49,042 bases of DNA from Clostridia bacterium (lineage in GTDB: Bacteria; Bacillota; Clostridia; Oscillospirales; CAG-272): assembly GCA_017621655.1 (NCBI GenBank), contig JAGASS010000024.1, positions 1-49,042 on the forward strand, read 5' to 3'. Below are positions 1-7,891 of this stretch, piece by piece. How positions within the stretch are numbered: the first letter of the stretch is position 1; each line of letters opens with the position of its first letter. The notes under the pieces are model-generated. The model ran no database searches. It was not told the DNA's origin and saw nothing but the letters and a program-made list of their open reading frames with translations. Position numbers and translations under genes: made by a program.

Positions 1-2
1 CC

Positions 3-1460
3 GATTGGAAACGAATGATTGAGTTGGTCGAGAACGATAAGGTCGGTGTCATCATCGCCAAGGATATGAGCCGTATCGGTAGAAACTATCTGGAGGTCGG
101 CATCTACACAGAGGTGCTTTTCCCCGAACACGATGTCCGCTTCATCGCCGTGAACAGCGGCGTGGACAGCGCCAATCAGCAGGAAAACGATTTTACTCCG
201 TTCTTGAATATCATCAACGAGTTCTATGTCAAGGACAGCAGTAAAAAGGTCAAAGCGGTTATGAAGCAGAAAGGCGAATCCGGTGAGTATCTGACCACCA
301 ACCCGCCCTACGGCTACATGAAAGATCCCGACAATCCAAAGAGACATTGGATTGTGGATGATGAAGCCGCAGCTGTTGTCCGTCAGATCTTCGCATGGTG
401 TATGGAGGGCTTCGGTCCCTCTCAAATCGCCAAGAAACTGAAGGAAGCAAAGGTGGATTGCCCTACCGTTCATTGGATGAAGATGGGACGAAATGCTCCT
501 GCAAAGACACCGGATAATCCTTACGATTGGGCACCACGCACCATCACCGGCATACTGGAAAAGCAGGAATACCTTGGTCACATGGTCAACTTCAAAACCC
601 GCAAGCTGTCGTACAAGAGCAAAAAGAAACTCGAAAACCCTCCCGATCAATGGAAGATTTTCGAGAATACCCATGAAGCCATTATTGACGAAGAAACCTT
701 TGCCCGTGTGCAGGAACTTCGCAAGAACAAACGCAGGCCCGCCAGAACAGGCAAGACCAATATGTTCTCTGGTCTCGTCCGCTGTGCTGATTGCGGTGAG
801 AAATTGTACTACTGTACCAGCAACAGTTTTGAAACCAGACAAGACCACTTCGTATGCTCCACTTCCCGCAAAAAGGGCAAGGAAGTCTGTGACACACACT
901 TCATCCGCGCTGTGGTACTGGAAGAAGGTACGCTACAACACATGAGGTTGGTAATCCAGTGTGTTGCCGATTATGAGGATGCGTTCCGCAGAGCGCTGGG
1001 TGCAAAACGAAGTGAGGAAGCAAAAAAAGAGCTTTCTGCCAAGAAACGAACCTTGCAGAAATCTGAAAACCGTCTGGCGGAACTGGACAGATTGTTCAAG
1101 CGTATTTATGAGGATATGGTCAACGGAAAGCTGTCCGAAGCTCGCTTTCAGATGTTGTCTGATGATTATGAGCAGGAGCAGGCAGACCTGAGAGCCAAGA
1201 TTGAAATGCTTGAAAATGAAATACAGAATCAAGAAGATCAAGCGGAGAATGTTGATAGATTTATCCGACAGGCAAAGAAATACCTGTACTTGGAGAAGTT
1301 GACATCCACTATTCTGAACGATATGGTCAACGCCGTATATGTTCATGCACCGGACAAGTCCAGTGGACATCGAGTGCAGGATGTGACGATCAGCTACAAC
1401 TATATCGGCATACTCCCCGCCAATTTACTCTATGACGTTATGAACGGAAAAGCGGCATGA
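3..1460 (+). CDS. Large serine recombinase, 5'-truncated by the window edge
   Basis: Site-specific recombinase of the large serine family, which integrates and excises mobile elements. The reading frame is open from the first bases, so the N-terminus with the catalytic serine lies outside the window. Counting from the first Met (base 15), residues 16-23 hold the KDMSRIGR segment typical of the resolvase domain. About 90-235 match the Recombinase domain, with an early NPPYGY motif. A zinc-ribbon has Cys257, Cys260, Cys281 and Cys292. A coiled coil at about 335-420 is followed by a DUF4368-like tail. This is the architecture of TnpX-like recombinases of Clostridia. The gene ends inside a perfect inverted repeat and converges on the next gene. 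Since the right side is core sporulation DNA, the gene probably marks the right end of an element (inference). Confidence 0.93.
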   Translation, partial: DWKRMIELVENDKVGVIIAKDMSRIGRNYLEVGIYTEVLFPEHDVRFIAVNSGVDSANQQENDFTPFLNIINEFYVKDSSKKVKAVMKQKGESGEYLTTNPPYGYMKDPDNPKRHWIVDDEAAAVVRQIFAWCMEGFGPSQIAKKLKEAKVDCPTVHWMKMGRNAPAKTPDNPYDWAPRTITGILEKQEYLGHMVNFKTRKLSYKSKKKLENPPDQWKIFENTHEAIIDEETFARVQELRKNKRRPARTGKTNMFSGLVRCADCGEKLYYCTSNSFETRQDHFVCSTSRKKGKEVCDTHFIRAVVLEEGTLQHMRLVIQCVADYEDAFRRALGAKRSEEAKKELSAKKRTLQKSENRLAELDRLFKRIYEDMVNGKLSEARFQMLSDDYEQEQADLRAKIEMLENEIQNQEDQAENVDRFIRQAKKYLYLEKLTSTILNDMVNAVYVHAPDKSSGHRVQDVTISYNYIGILPANLLYDVMNGKAA

Positions 1461-1475
1461 TTACTCATGCCGCTT
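1450..1475. repeat. Perfect 11-bp inverted repeat at the end of the recombinase gene
   Basis: AAGCGGCATGA (1450-1460), spacer TTAC, then TCATGCCGCTT (1465-1475). The left arm contains the recombinase stop codon. There is no T-run on either side, so it is a poor intrinsic terminator. Its place at the end of a serine recombinase gene also fits part of an attachment site or element boundary, which is inference only. Confidence 0.6.
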
Positions 1476-1498
1476 CCCGAAAACATTATTATACTGTT

Positions 1499-2200
1499 TT
1501 ATTGGACCGCACCCCAGGGTCTTTTTTTGTTTTTCATCTTCTTACTGACAAATATGAGTCCGCCGCCGAGAAGCACGGTGACAAGAACGATCATGATAAG
1601 GGTAAATTCCCAGGTATCGGTAAACGACGTAGGAATATTATACTTCCTCGCGTGCGCCTTTGCGACAGCATTCCCGTTCAGCTCGAAGCGAAGCTTCTCA
1701 CAGCCCATAAATGCGTCAACTCCAATGCTCTTCAGCCCCTTAGGTATCTTGACCGCGCCGAGCATCGTGCAGCCCTCAAAGGCAAAATCGTCGATAGTTT
1801 CAAGGTTGCTCGGAAGCGTGAGCGTCATAAGCGCCTTGCAGTCGCGGAACGCAGAACGCCCGATAAAATTGCTTCCTTTAATTACGACCTTTGCAAGATT
1901 CGGGCACTCCGCAAAGGCGTACTCGCCTATCGAAGCTACGCTCTTCGGAATACGCACCTCACTTACCGACGTGTCACCGCGGCAGGTCTGCGCCGCTATC
2001 TTCGTTACGGGAACGCCGTCGATCTCTGCGGGAATGTTCATCACGCTTCCCGCCCCGTCGTAGCCCTGTATTACGGCTTCGCCGTTTTCTACCGTATACA
2101 GTATTCCGCTATCGGTCTTACGCATCTCAGCTCCCGCTGTAAACGGAAACGACGAGAGCAAAAGAGTGAACACAAAAAGTAAAGAAAAAAGCTTCTTCAT
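1499..2200 (-). CDS. BspA-type leucine-rich repeat protein with C-terminal membrane anchor
   Basis: Secreted or surface-exposed protein of unknown ligand. A signal peptide (MKKLFSLLFVFTLLLSSF) is followed by about five LRR_5/BspA-type repeats of the form LPSNLETIDDFAFEGCTML and IPKSVASIGEYAFAECPNL. A C-terminal membrane helix (TLIMIVLVTVLLGGGLIF) and a basic tail KKMKNKKR follow. I placed the start at the ATG at 2200, because GGAG lies six bases upstream and the signal peptide then begins properly; a frame extension to 2230 adds ten residues without a ribosome site. Such repeats are common in host-associated Clostridia and often mediate adhesion (family knowledge). It stands alone and converges with the recombinase. 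A promoter is visible at 2229-2257. Confidence 0.85.
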   Translation of the reverse strand: MKKLFSLLFVFTLLLSSFPFTAGAEMRKTDSGILYTVENGEAVIQGYDGAGSVMNIPAEIDGVPVTKIAAQTCRGDTSVSEVRIPKSVASIGEYAFAECPNLAKVVIKGSNFIGRSAFRDCKALMTLTLPSNLETIDDFAFEGCTMLGAVKIPKGLKSIGVDAFMGCEKLRFELNGNAVAKAHARKYNIPTSFTDTWEFTLIMIVLVTVLLGGGLIFVSKKMKNKKRPWGAVQ

Positions 2201-2228
2201 AATGATCTCCAAAATATTCGTTGAATTC

Positions 2229-2257
2229 ATTTTACCACATTATCCGCCCAATAACAA
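2229..2257 (-). promoter_or_regulatory. Probable sigma-A promoter of the LRR gene
   Basis: Read on the minus strand: TTGTTA (2257-2252), 17-base spacer, TAAAAT (2234-2229), about 30 bases upstream of the ATG at 2200. The spacer contains TTGGGCGG. The 11-mer TTATTGGGCGG (minus strand) recurs about 54 bases upstream at 2297-2307, a possible operator pair. Confidence 0.55.
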
Positions 2258-2400
2258 CACCGAGGCCGATAATTTACAAAAAAGTCTATATTTACCGCCC
2301 AATAAATTATTTCTCGCCCCCACGCACCGACCGATTTTTCAGGACGAAAGGAATATAATAAAGATACAAAAAAACCCAGCAAATGTAAAATAACACACAT

Positions 2401-2440
2401 GCTCCCGCCCTACGGACGGTCGAGGACGCCCGTCCCTACA
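2401..2440 (-). repeat. Dispersed intergenic repeat fragment (TGTAGGG family)
   Basis: On the minus strand it begins TGTAGGGACGGGCGTCCTCG, the same as the unit starting at 48829. Related copies occur at 23665-23800, 46806-46865 and 48683-48733. This copy lacks the AAAAACGATGTTAC tail seen in most others. Confidence 0.75.
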
Positions 2441-2497
2441 ATGAAACTTGCATAATCATCCTTATATCGAAAGGGGTTCCCGAAGGGGAAAACGTTT

Positions 2498-2520
2498 GAA
2501 AATTTGCTTTGCAAATTTTC
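2498..2520. repeat. Perfect 10-bp hairpin
   Basis: GAAAATTTGC (2498-2507), loop TTT, GCAAATTTTC (2511-2520). Located in the spoIIGA leader, directly after GTTT and before the second hairpin. It has no T-run and is more likely a repeat or RNA structure than a terminator. Confidence 0.7.
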
Positions 2521-2550
2521 ATCGGTTTGCCCCTCGGCACCGTTCTTTGG

Positions 2551-2580
2551 TCACCTTTCTTGGGTGAGCAAGAAAGGTGA
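2551..2580 (+). repeat. Perfect 12-bp hairpin containing the spoIIGA ribosome binding site
   Basis: TCACCTTTCTTG (2551-2562), loop GGTGAG, CAAGAAAGGTGA (2569-2580). The AAGGTGA in the right arm is the only Shine-Dalgarno-like sequence near the spoIIGA ATG at 2591 (10 bases downstream). The hairpin would therefore mask the site in a folded transcript. Confidence 0.7.
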
Positions 2581-2590
2581 GAAAAACACT

Positions 2591-3433
2591 ATGCAAACCA
2601 TTTACGCCGATATACTTTTCCTCATAAACTTCACGATGGACTTTCTTACGCTTTTCGTAACAGCGTCTATTTTGCGCCGAAAAGCATCCGTCATACGCCT
2701 GTGTATTGCCTCTGCCATCGGTGGAATCTATGGCGTTGCGTCGGTCTTTATTGAGGGAATACTGATCATCAATATTTTCATAAACCTCGCCGTTTCATAT
2801 CTAATGTGCCTCATCGTCTTCAAAAAAAGAACTCTTCCCTGCTACGCACTCTTCTACGGAACGGGATGCCTGCTCGGCGGAGCGATGACGGCGTTCTTCA
2901 CCTTTATGAACGGCATAAATACCGATTCCACGGAGAATAACACTCTCCCGGAAAAAATACCGCTCGGTTGGATGGCGGTGAGCGCTACCGTAATCGGCGT
3001 TGCCGCCATCGCGGGCGGACGAATGGCGAAACGAAAGCGTTCGCTTCGCCAATGCCGTCTGACCGTCATAAGCCATAGCGGCGCATTCACCCTCGACGCA
3101 ATGACCGACAGCGGAAATCTGCTTACCGATCCGATGACGGGCAAGCCCGTCATTATCCTTCGAAAAAATGAATTTCTTTCCCTTTTGCCCGACGCGCTCG
3201 TTCCGATTTTTGAAAAAGGTGACCCGAGCGACCTATCCGACCTTGCGCCGGAGCTTTTAACGTCCGTCCGACTGATACCGTCAAGCTCTGTCGGCGGAGA
3301 TAAGCTTCTGTTTGCATACATACCGAAGAAGATAACTGTCGAAAACGCCGAGGTCACAGCCCTCATCGCAATGGGTGACGAAAACGGCTACGGCGGCTAT
3401 TGCGCGCTCGTGCCCGAAATACTCGTAAATTGA
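2591..3433 (+). CDS. spoIIGA: SpoIIGA, pro-sigma-E processing aspartic peptidase
   Basis: Membrane-embedded protease that cleaves the pro-sequence of sigma-E in the mother cell after asymmetric division. About five N-terminal membrane segments occupy roughly residues 1-155 (starting YADILFLINFTMDFLTLFVT), followed by a cytoplasmic aspartic-protease domain with the catalytic DSGN motif in TDSGNLLTDPMTGKPVII. Length 280 residues is normal for the family. I chose the ATG at 2591 because MQTIYADILFLINF matches the usual SpoIIGA N-terminus; a longer frame from 2504 runs through intergenic hairpins. Its stop is followed within ten bases by sigE, whose ribosome site overlaps the end of this gene. 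The substrate is therefore the next gene, as in Bacillus and clostridia. Confidence 0.96.
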   Translation: MQTIYADILFLINFTMDFLTLFVTASILRRKASVIRLCIASAIGGIYGVASVFIEGILIINIFINLAVSYLMCLIVFKKRTLPCYALFYGTGCLLGGAMTAFFTFMNGINTDSTENNTLPEKIPLGWMAVSATVIGVAAIAGGRMAKRKRSLRQCRLTVISHSGAFTLDAMTDSGNLLTDPMTGKPVIILRKNEFLSLLPDALVPIFEKGDPSDLSDLAPELLTSVRLIPSSSVGGDKLLFAYIPKKITVENAEVTALIAMGDENGYGGYCALVPEILVN

Positions 3434-3442
3434 GGTGAAAAT

Positions 3443-4144
3443 ATGAAAATACTATCCATCGTAAAGGAAGCCCTTTCGCGGCTCTTGAAAAAGAAAAACG
3501 GAGTTTTTTACATAAACGGTCCCGAAACGCTTCCGCCGCCGCTGACCCATGAGGAGGAGGCAGATATAATTTCTCGGCTTTCGAGTGAGCCGTCGCTCCG
3601 TTCGGTGCTTGTTGAGCGGAATCTGCGCCTCGTCGTCTATATCGCAAAGAAATTCGAGAATACAGGCACGGGAATCGAGGACCTTATTTCTATCGGAACG
3701 ATAGGGCTTATCAAGGCGATAAACACCTTCAACGCCGAGAAAAACATCAAGCTTGCGACCTACGCCTCGCGCTGTATCGAAAACGAGATCCTTATGTATA
3801 TAAGAAAGACCTCTCGCTTGCGACTCGAAATGTCAATTGACGAGCCGCTTAATACCGACTGGGACGGAAACGAGCTTCTTCTCTCCGACGTGCTCGGCGG
3901 TGACGAGGACACCGTATACCGAAATATGGAATCCGACGAGGACAAAAAGACGATAGAGGAAGCGCTATCCAAGCTCTCGGAGCGCGAGCAGACGATAATA
4001 CGTCTCCGCTTCGGAATGGACGGCGGTGACGAGCTGACGCAAAAGGAGGTAGCTGACCTGCTCGGCATATCTCAGTCCTACATTTCGCGTCTCGAAAAGA
4101 AGATCATTTCGCGGCTTCGTAAGGAAATAGAAACGAAGATATAG
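3443..4144 (+). CDS. sigE: Sporulation sigma factor sigma-E (pro-form)
   Basis: RNA polymerase sigma factor for early mother-cell transcription. The N-terminal pro-sequence (residues 1 to about 23) is basic and amphipathic and ends at [12 protein letters not shown], which aligns with the Bacillus YYIGGSEALPPP cleavage site. Region 2 follows ([32 protein letters not shown]), and region 4 carries a helix-turn-helix ([22 protein letters not shown]). At 233 residues it is full length. The AGGTG ribosome site at 3433-3437 overlaps the spoIIGA stop, indicating coupled expression. In many relatives sigG follows sigE; here the dipicolinate synthase genes do. Confidence 0.98.
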   Translation: MKILSIVKEALSRLLKKKNGVFYINGPETLPPPLTHEEEADIISRLSSEPSLRSVLVERNLRLVVYIAKKFENTGTGIEDLISIGTIGLIKAINTFNAEKNIKLATYASRCIENEILMYIRKTSRLRLEMSIDEPLNTDWDGNELLLSDVLGGDEDTVYRNMESDEDKKTIEEALSKLSEREQTIIRLRFGMDGGDELTQKEVADLLGISQSYISRLEKKIISRLRKEIETKI

Positions 4145-4216
4145 TAGCGCGTAACTTTCTTTCTCATAAACTGTAATGGGGAAACCTAATCTGTTAATAA
4201 GAAAGGAAGTAACAGT

Positions 4217-5080
4217 ATGACTGAAAATAATATCCTGCTCATCGGCGGTGACCTGAGGCAGCTACACGCAGGAAACGAGCTGATAAAGCAGGGATGCAAA
4301 ATATATCATTATGCCCTCGATACCTATAAAGAAAGCTGTGAGCTTTCTTTGGCACTGAAAAATGCCGACGCGATACTTCTTCCCGTCCCCGTTTTTCGCG
4401 GCGACTATATGAATTTTCCGCTTTCAAGCGTAAAGCTCTCGCCTCGTATTCTCGCGTCCGAGATAGCAAAAAACGCAAAGCCGAATACGGTAGTTTTCGG
4501 CGGAAAATTTCCCGCCGATATGACGGCGATCTTTGATAAAAACGGGATCAGATACCACGACCTCTGCGAAAACGAGACCTTCAATTATCTAAACGCCGTT
4601 CCAACCGCCGAGGGCGCGATCGCACTCGCGATGGGAAACACGCCCGTGACGCTCGACGGAAGCAACTGCCTCGTTCTCGGCTACGGAAGAATAGGAAAAG
4701 CCCTCTCGCGCCGTCTTAAGGCACTTGGCGCGTCGGTCACGGTTGCGGCGCGAAAGGAAAAAGACCGTGCAGAAGCGGATAGCGAAGGAATGACGTCTCT
4801 CGATTATCCTTCCTTGCCGTCCGTAATGGAAGATCTTGACGCGGTGTTCAACACCGTTCCGATCACCGTTCTGAATGAAGAAATGCTTTCAAAGCTCCGC
4901 GACGGCGTCCCCGTCATCGAGCTTGCCTCAAAGCCGGGCGGAATCGATCCCGTCGGCGCTATACGTTACGGAACTCGCGTAATTTCAGCCCAAAGCTTAC
5001 CCGGACGCGTCGCCCCTGTAACGGCAGGAAAGATAATCGCACGCTGTATGATAGACAAAATGTCGGGAGGCGGAATATGA
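4217..5080 (+). CDS. dpaA: Dipicolinate synthase subunit A
   Basis: Oxidoreductase subunit of dipicolinate synthase (SpoVFA), which makes pyridine-2,6-dicarboxylate, the Ca-chelator of the spore core, from the lysine-pathway intermediate dihydrodipicolinate. The N-terminal half is the SpoVFA_N-type domain. A Rossmann domain begins at about residue 150 with VLGYGRIGKALSRRLKALG as nucleotide-binding loop. Length 287 residues is normal. AAAGGAAG lies about ten bases before the ATG. The stop overlaps dpaB by four bases (ATGA), so the subunits are translationally coupled. It sits 72 bases after sigE with no terminator seen, so read-through from the spoIIGA-sigE unit is plausible. Confidence 0.96.
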   Translation: MTENNILLIGGDLRQLHAGNELIKQGCKIYHYALDTYKESCELSLALKNADAILLPVPVFRGDYMNFPLSSVKLSPRILASEIAKNAKPNTVVFGGKFPADMTAIFDKNGIRYHDLCENETFNYLNAVPTAEGAIALAMGNTPVTLDGSNCLVLGYGRIGKALSRRLKALGASVTVAARKEKDRAEADSEGMTSLDYPSLPSVMEDLDAVFNTVPITVLNEEMLSKLRDGVPVIELASKPGGIDPVGAIRYGTRVISAQSLPGRVAPVTAGKIIARCMIDKMSGGGI

Positions 5081-5634
5081 TTGGTTACGCCTTCTGCGGC
5101 TCGTTTTGCACCTTTGACCGATCCATATCGGTACTGAAACGGCTTGCAAACGACTACGACGTTCTTCCGATAATGAGCCACAACGCCGCATCGACCGACA
5201 CGCGCTTCGGTAAAAGCGACGATTTTATCAAGACAATAACCGATATATGCCACCGTGAGCCGATCCTGACGATCAAGGACGCAGAGCCGCTTGGTCCTGC
5301 GCGCCCTCTTGACGCGCTCGTCATCGCGCCCTGCACGGGAAATACGCTTGCAAAGCTCGCAAACGGTATCACCGACACCTCCGTCACGATGGCAGCAAAG
5401 GCACATCTGCGCCAGAGCCGTCCGCTTCTCATTTCTCTTGCCACGAACGACGCAATGTCGGCAAATCTGAAAAACATCTCTACAATGCTCGAAAAGAAGG
5501 GCGTTTTCTTCGTTCCAATGAAGCAGGACGACTGCTTAAAAAAGCCGCATTCGCTCGTCTCCGAATTTGAAATGATACCCGAATGCCTTACCTCTGCCAT
5601 GAACGGAAAACAGGAAAGACCATTGTTTATTTAA
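5077..5634 (+). CDS. dpaB: Dipicolinate synthase subunit B (flavoprotein)
   Basis: Second subunit of dipicolinate synthase (SpoVFB), a flavoprotein-like protein of the Dfp/UbiX fold. It begins IGYAFCGSFCTFDRSI, and the glycine/serine-rich flavin-binding region continues at PIMSHNAASTDTRFG. ALVIAPCTGNTLAKLANGITD is the conserved SpoVFB segment and LISLATNDAMSANLKNI is another. 185 residues, as expected. The start overlaps the dpaA stop (ATGA). A strong hairpin terminator follows at 5654-5694. In Bacillus these genes are late (sigma-K) mother-cell genes; linkage to sigE is noted separately. Confidence 0.96.
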   Translation: MIGYAFCGSFCTFDRSISVLKRLANDYDVLPIMSHNAASTDTRFGKSDDFIKTITDICHREPILTIKDAEPLGPARPLDALVIAPCTGNTLAKLANGITDTSVTMAAKAHLRQSRPLLISLATNDAMSANLKNISTMLEKKGVFFVPMKQDDCLKKPHSLVSEFEMIPECLTSAMNGKQERPLFI

Positions 5635-5653
5635 CATCCAATATCTTCACAGA

Positions 5654-5694
5654 TAAAAGAGCCAATTGGGAGTAAATCCAAATTGGCTCTTTTA
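5654..5694 (+). terminator. Intrinsic terminator after dpaB
   Basis: Perfect 14-bp inverted repeat TAAAAGAGCCAATT (5654-5667) and AATTGGCTCTTTTA (5681-5694) with a 13-base loop, ending in a short T-run. It lies 20 bases after the dpaB stop. Confidence 0.8.
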
Positions 5695-5699
5695 AGATG

Positions 5700-5870
5700 T
5701 TTAGTGATATGTTGTCGAGACAACGTGTTATTTTTGCTTCGCAAAAGTGGTATTGTTCGCTGTGCTCACAGTGATATTCTATTCTCTTATTTAACTCGCG
5801 CAGCGAATATTACTCGCAGTAGGCGAATACCACTGCGAAGCAATATAACTCTCCGCAGGAGAATAGAGTT
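5700..5870. repeat. Array of short hairpins separated by GTGATATT-like spacers, self-complementary overall
   Basis: Short palindromes (GTTGTCGAGACAAC, TTTTGCTTCGCAAAA, CTCTCCGCAGGAG) are separated by GTGATAT, GTGTTATT, GTGGTATT and GTGATATT in the left half, and by the complements AATACCAC and AATATAAC in the right half. The right half is thus an imperfect inverted copy of the left: for example GTGGTATT at 5748-5755 pairs with AATACCAC at 5825-5832. No reading frame with a ribosome site is seen. Confidence 0.7.
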
Positions 5871-5898
5871 GGCGTTGTGCCTTTTAGGACACAACGCC
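5871..5898. terminator. Bidirectional-looking hairpin, terminator of the cohesin operon
   Basis: GGCGTTGTGCC (5871-5881) pairs with GGACACAACGCC (5887-5898) around a short TTTTA loop. It lies 20 bases beyond the stop of the minus-strand gene ending at 5918. The T-rich tract TGATTTTTTAATT lies on the gene side rather than after the hairpin, so terminator function is probable but not certain. Confidence 0.5.
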
Positions 5899-5917
5899 TT
5901 CTCGCCTGATTTTTTAA

Positions 5918-7873
5918 TTATCTTCTGTAATTGTTTCTGTTCTGACTGTTTCTGTTCTGACTGTTTCTTGAACGGTTCGTTCTCGAGCGAGATCTTCTTC
6001 TGCGGTTTCTGCGGCTTTCAACGTAGATAGCACCGACTATAAAGATAACGATAACGAGAAGCACCGCGATAAGTGCAAACAGGAATATCTTTCCGAGGTC
6101 CGCAAAGCCGCCGAGAGCGTTATGCTTTCTTCTTTCGGTGGTTTCATCGGGATCGGTCACGGGATTCGTGGTGCTCGGGGTAGTATCGGGAGGAGCAGTC
6201 GTTCCGCCGCTTTGCATTGCAAGATACTCGGCGTATGTAACCTGACTGTTTTCTACCTTTCCGCACTCCTTACAGGTGCGCTGACGAACACCGTCGATGT
6301 TAACTGTCGGTATGCTCAACCAAGACCATTCGTTGAAGTCATGATTTCCCGTTGCGGGGATGGGCGTGTTCTCAACGGCAACGCCGCAGAGATCACAGAC
6401 GATCTTATCGAATCCGTCCTCGCCGCAGGTAGGATCCTGATGCTCGGGCGTGGTGTTTGCGTGTTCGCACTTGCCACTCTTGACTTCAAGCGTCAGAGTT
6501 TCGGGCGCGGTCAGTTCACCGCAGGTAACGGTGATGTTTTTTCCGTTAAGCGAAAGAATAGCGTCGGCGTTATGCTTGGGAGTAACGGTGATTCCGTATT
6601 CCGCGAACTTATCCTTGCCGATCTTAACGTCGGAGCCGACCGCGAAATCAACGGTTATCTCCATCTTGGAAAGATCGATCGTCTCGCCCTCGGTATAGGA
6701 AAGCGTCGGATTCTTCGTGACCGAAATACCGACGATGCCGTCGGCGGTCACAGAGACCTTGCCCGATTCGTCGGACGAAAGATTGCCCGAATCGACGTTA
6801 TCAAGAGACGAGGAGCTTGCGGTTACGGTCACGTCGTACTTCGTTCCGAAGGTAAGACCCGTTATCGTGCCCGATGTCTTCGGGGAGGATATTTCCTCTC
6901 CGACGGGATTGCCGTCCTTATCGTATATCTTGATTATGTATACGCTGACGGTGTCCTCAAGGTTCTTGTCGGTTATCTTGTAGCTGACAGTGCCTGCGAT
7001 CTTGTTGACCGTTAACGAAATACTCGGAGTCAAAAGCTTTCCTCTGTAATTACAAACGTCAGAGGTCGCCACGTCGCTGTCCTTGTAAAGGTCACTATCG
7101 GACTTTGCGATTACCGTAAAGCTGTACTCGCCGCCAAAGTTGTTTTTGATAAGTGTCGAGAGATCGTAGCTCGTACCCGTTGCGGTAAGGGCCTTACCGA
7201 GCTTCTCGCCGTCCTTGTATACTTGAATTTCGTAGGAATCCGCATTTTCAACAGCGTTCCACTTTGCCTTGAAATTGTCGTCCTTGTCAATTACAAGACC
7301 GTCGGGCTTTGAAAGCTTCTTTATAAGAGAGACGTCAAGAGAGCCGCAGGTAACGTTAGTTACCGTTGCGTCAAGACTTGCATCAAATCCCTCTGTTCCC
7401 GAGGCGATATAGATTTCCTTGCCGTCACCTTCGACGGCATCTGACTTGACCTTTAGGGAAACTTCAAATTTAAGAATTCCGTTTGCGTTTGCGGTAGGAT
7501 TCTTACCGTCAGAATCCGGCTCACTCCACGCCTCTATCTTAATAACTCCGTCAGAGGGCTGCTTAAGTGATGTACCCCAAACGTCACTCGGAAGGTCGGG
7601 CATTTTTACACTGACAGACGCGGCGTCAAAAAATGCCGCATCATATTTTATAAACACCGTAACGCTTGCAAGTCCGCTATCGTACTCGTCGGTATTAGTC
7701 GACGGAACGTTTATATCCTTGACCTCAACAGTATACTTTACGGTGTCACCCGCTGCAACTGCGGTCGCTCCGCTGATATCGACCTTGAAGCTCGGCTCAG
7801 CAGCCGACATTCCAAGGGCAAAGCAGAACACTGCCATTATCGTAGCAAGAGCGATAATTAAAATCTTTTTCAT
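5918..7873 (-). CDS. Secreted cohesin-like/FN3 protein with C-terminal membrane anchor
   Basis: Surface protein of 651 residues. Signal peptide (MKKILIIALATIMAVFCFALGMSAAE). Residues about 30-180 look like a cohesin-type beta-sandwich (GDTVKYTVEVKD, ASVTVFIKYDAAFF, NANGILKFEVSLKV). Then come one or two fibronectin type III-like domains (about 185-375), an Ig-like domain starting VGISVTKNPTLSYTEGETID, and a cysteine-rich segment CEHANTTPEHQDPTCGEDG with CxxC pairs. A Thr/Pro-rich linker leads to a membrane helix (IFLFALIAVLLVIVIFIVGAIYV) and a very basic Arg/Ser/Asn tail built from repeated SQNRN units. The ATG at 7873 is chosen for its AGGGG site; a TTG two codons earlier sits too close to it. 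It lies 18 bases after the dockerin gene, so co-transcription is expected. No LPXTG motif. Confidence 0.85.
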   Translation of the reverse strand: MKKILIIALATIMAVFCFALGMSAAEPSFKVDISGATAVAAGDTVKYTVEVKDINVPSTNTDEYDSGLASVTVFIKYDAAFFDAASVSVKMPDLPSDVWGTSLKQPSDGVIKIEAWSEPDSDGKNPTANANGILKFEVSLKVKSDAVEGDGKEIYIASGTEGFDASLDATVTNVTCGSLDVSLIKKLSKPDGLVIDKDDNFKAKWNAVENADSYEIQVYKDGEKLGKALTATGTSYDLSTLIKNNFGGEYSFTVIAKSDSDLYKDSDVATSDVCNYRGKLLTPSISLTVNKIAGTVSYKITDKNLEDTVSVYIIKIYDKDGNPVGEEISSPKTSGTITGLTFGTKYDVTVTASSSSLDNVDSGNLSSDESGKVSVTADGIVGISVTKNPTLSYTEGETIDLSKMEITVDFAVGSDVKIGKDKFAEYGITVTPKHNADAILSLNGKNITVTCGELTAPETLTLEVKSGKCEHANTTPEHQDPTCGEDGFDKIVCDLCGVAVENTPIPATGNHDFNEWSWLSIPTVNIDGVRQRTCKECGKVENSQVTYAEYLAMQSGGTTAPPDTTPSTTNPVTDPDETTERRKHNALGGFADLGKIFLFALIAVLLVIVIFIVGAIYVESRRNRRRRSRSRTNRSRNSQNRNSQNRNNYRR

Positions 7874-7891
7874 ATTCAATCCCCTGATAAT

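Larger units (their letters stand above)
2231..2590. other. Intergenic region between LRR gene and spoIIGA
   Basis: Holds the LRR promoter, an isolated TATAAT at 2354-2359 facing spoIIGA without a recognisable -35, a dispersed-repeat fragment (2401-2440), and two perfect hairpins (2498-2520 and 2551-2580). The lack of a -35 upstream of spoIIGA would fit an activator-dependent promoter (spoIIG of Bacillus is Spo0A-activated), but I see no clear TGTCGAA box. Confidence 0.5.

Noticed and set aside
2330..2400. Spo0A boxes before spoIIGA
   Set aside because: Only a lone TATAAT at 2354; no TGTCGAA-like box clear enough to call.
4145..4216. Sigma-E or sigma-K promoter before dpaA
   Set aside because: CATAAACTGTA at 4165-4175 resembles a -10, but no -35 lies at proper spacing.
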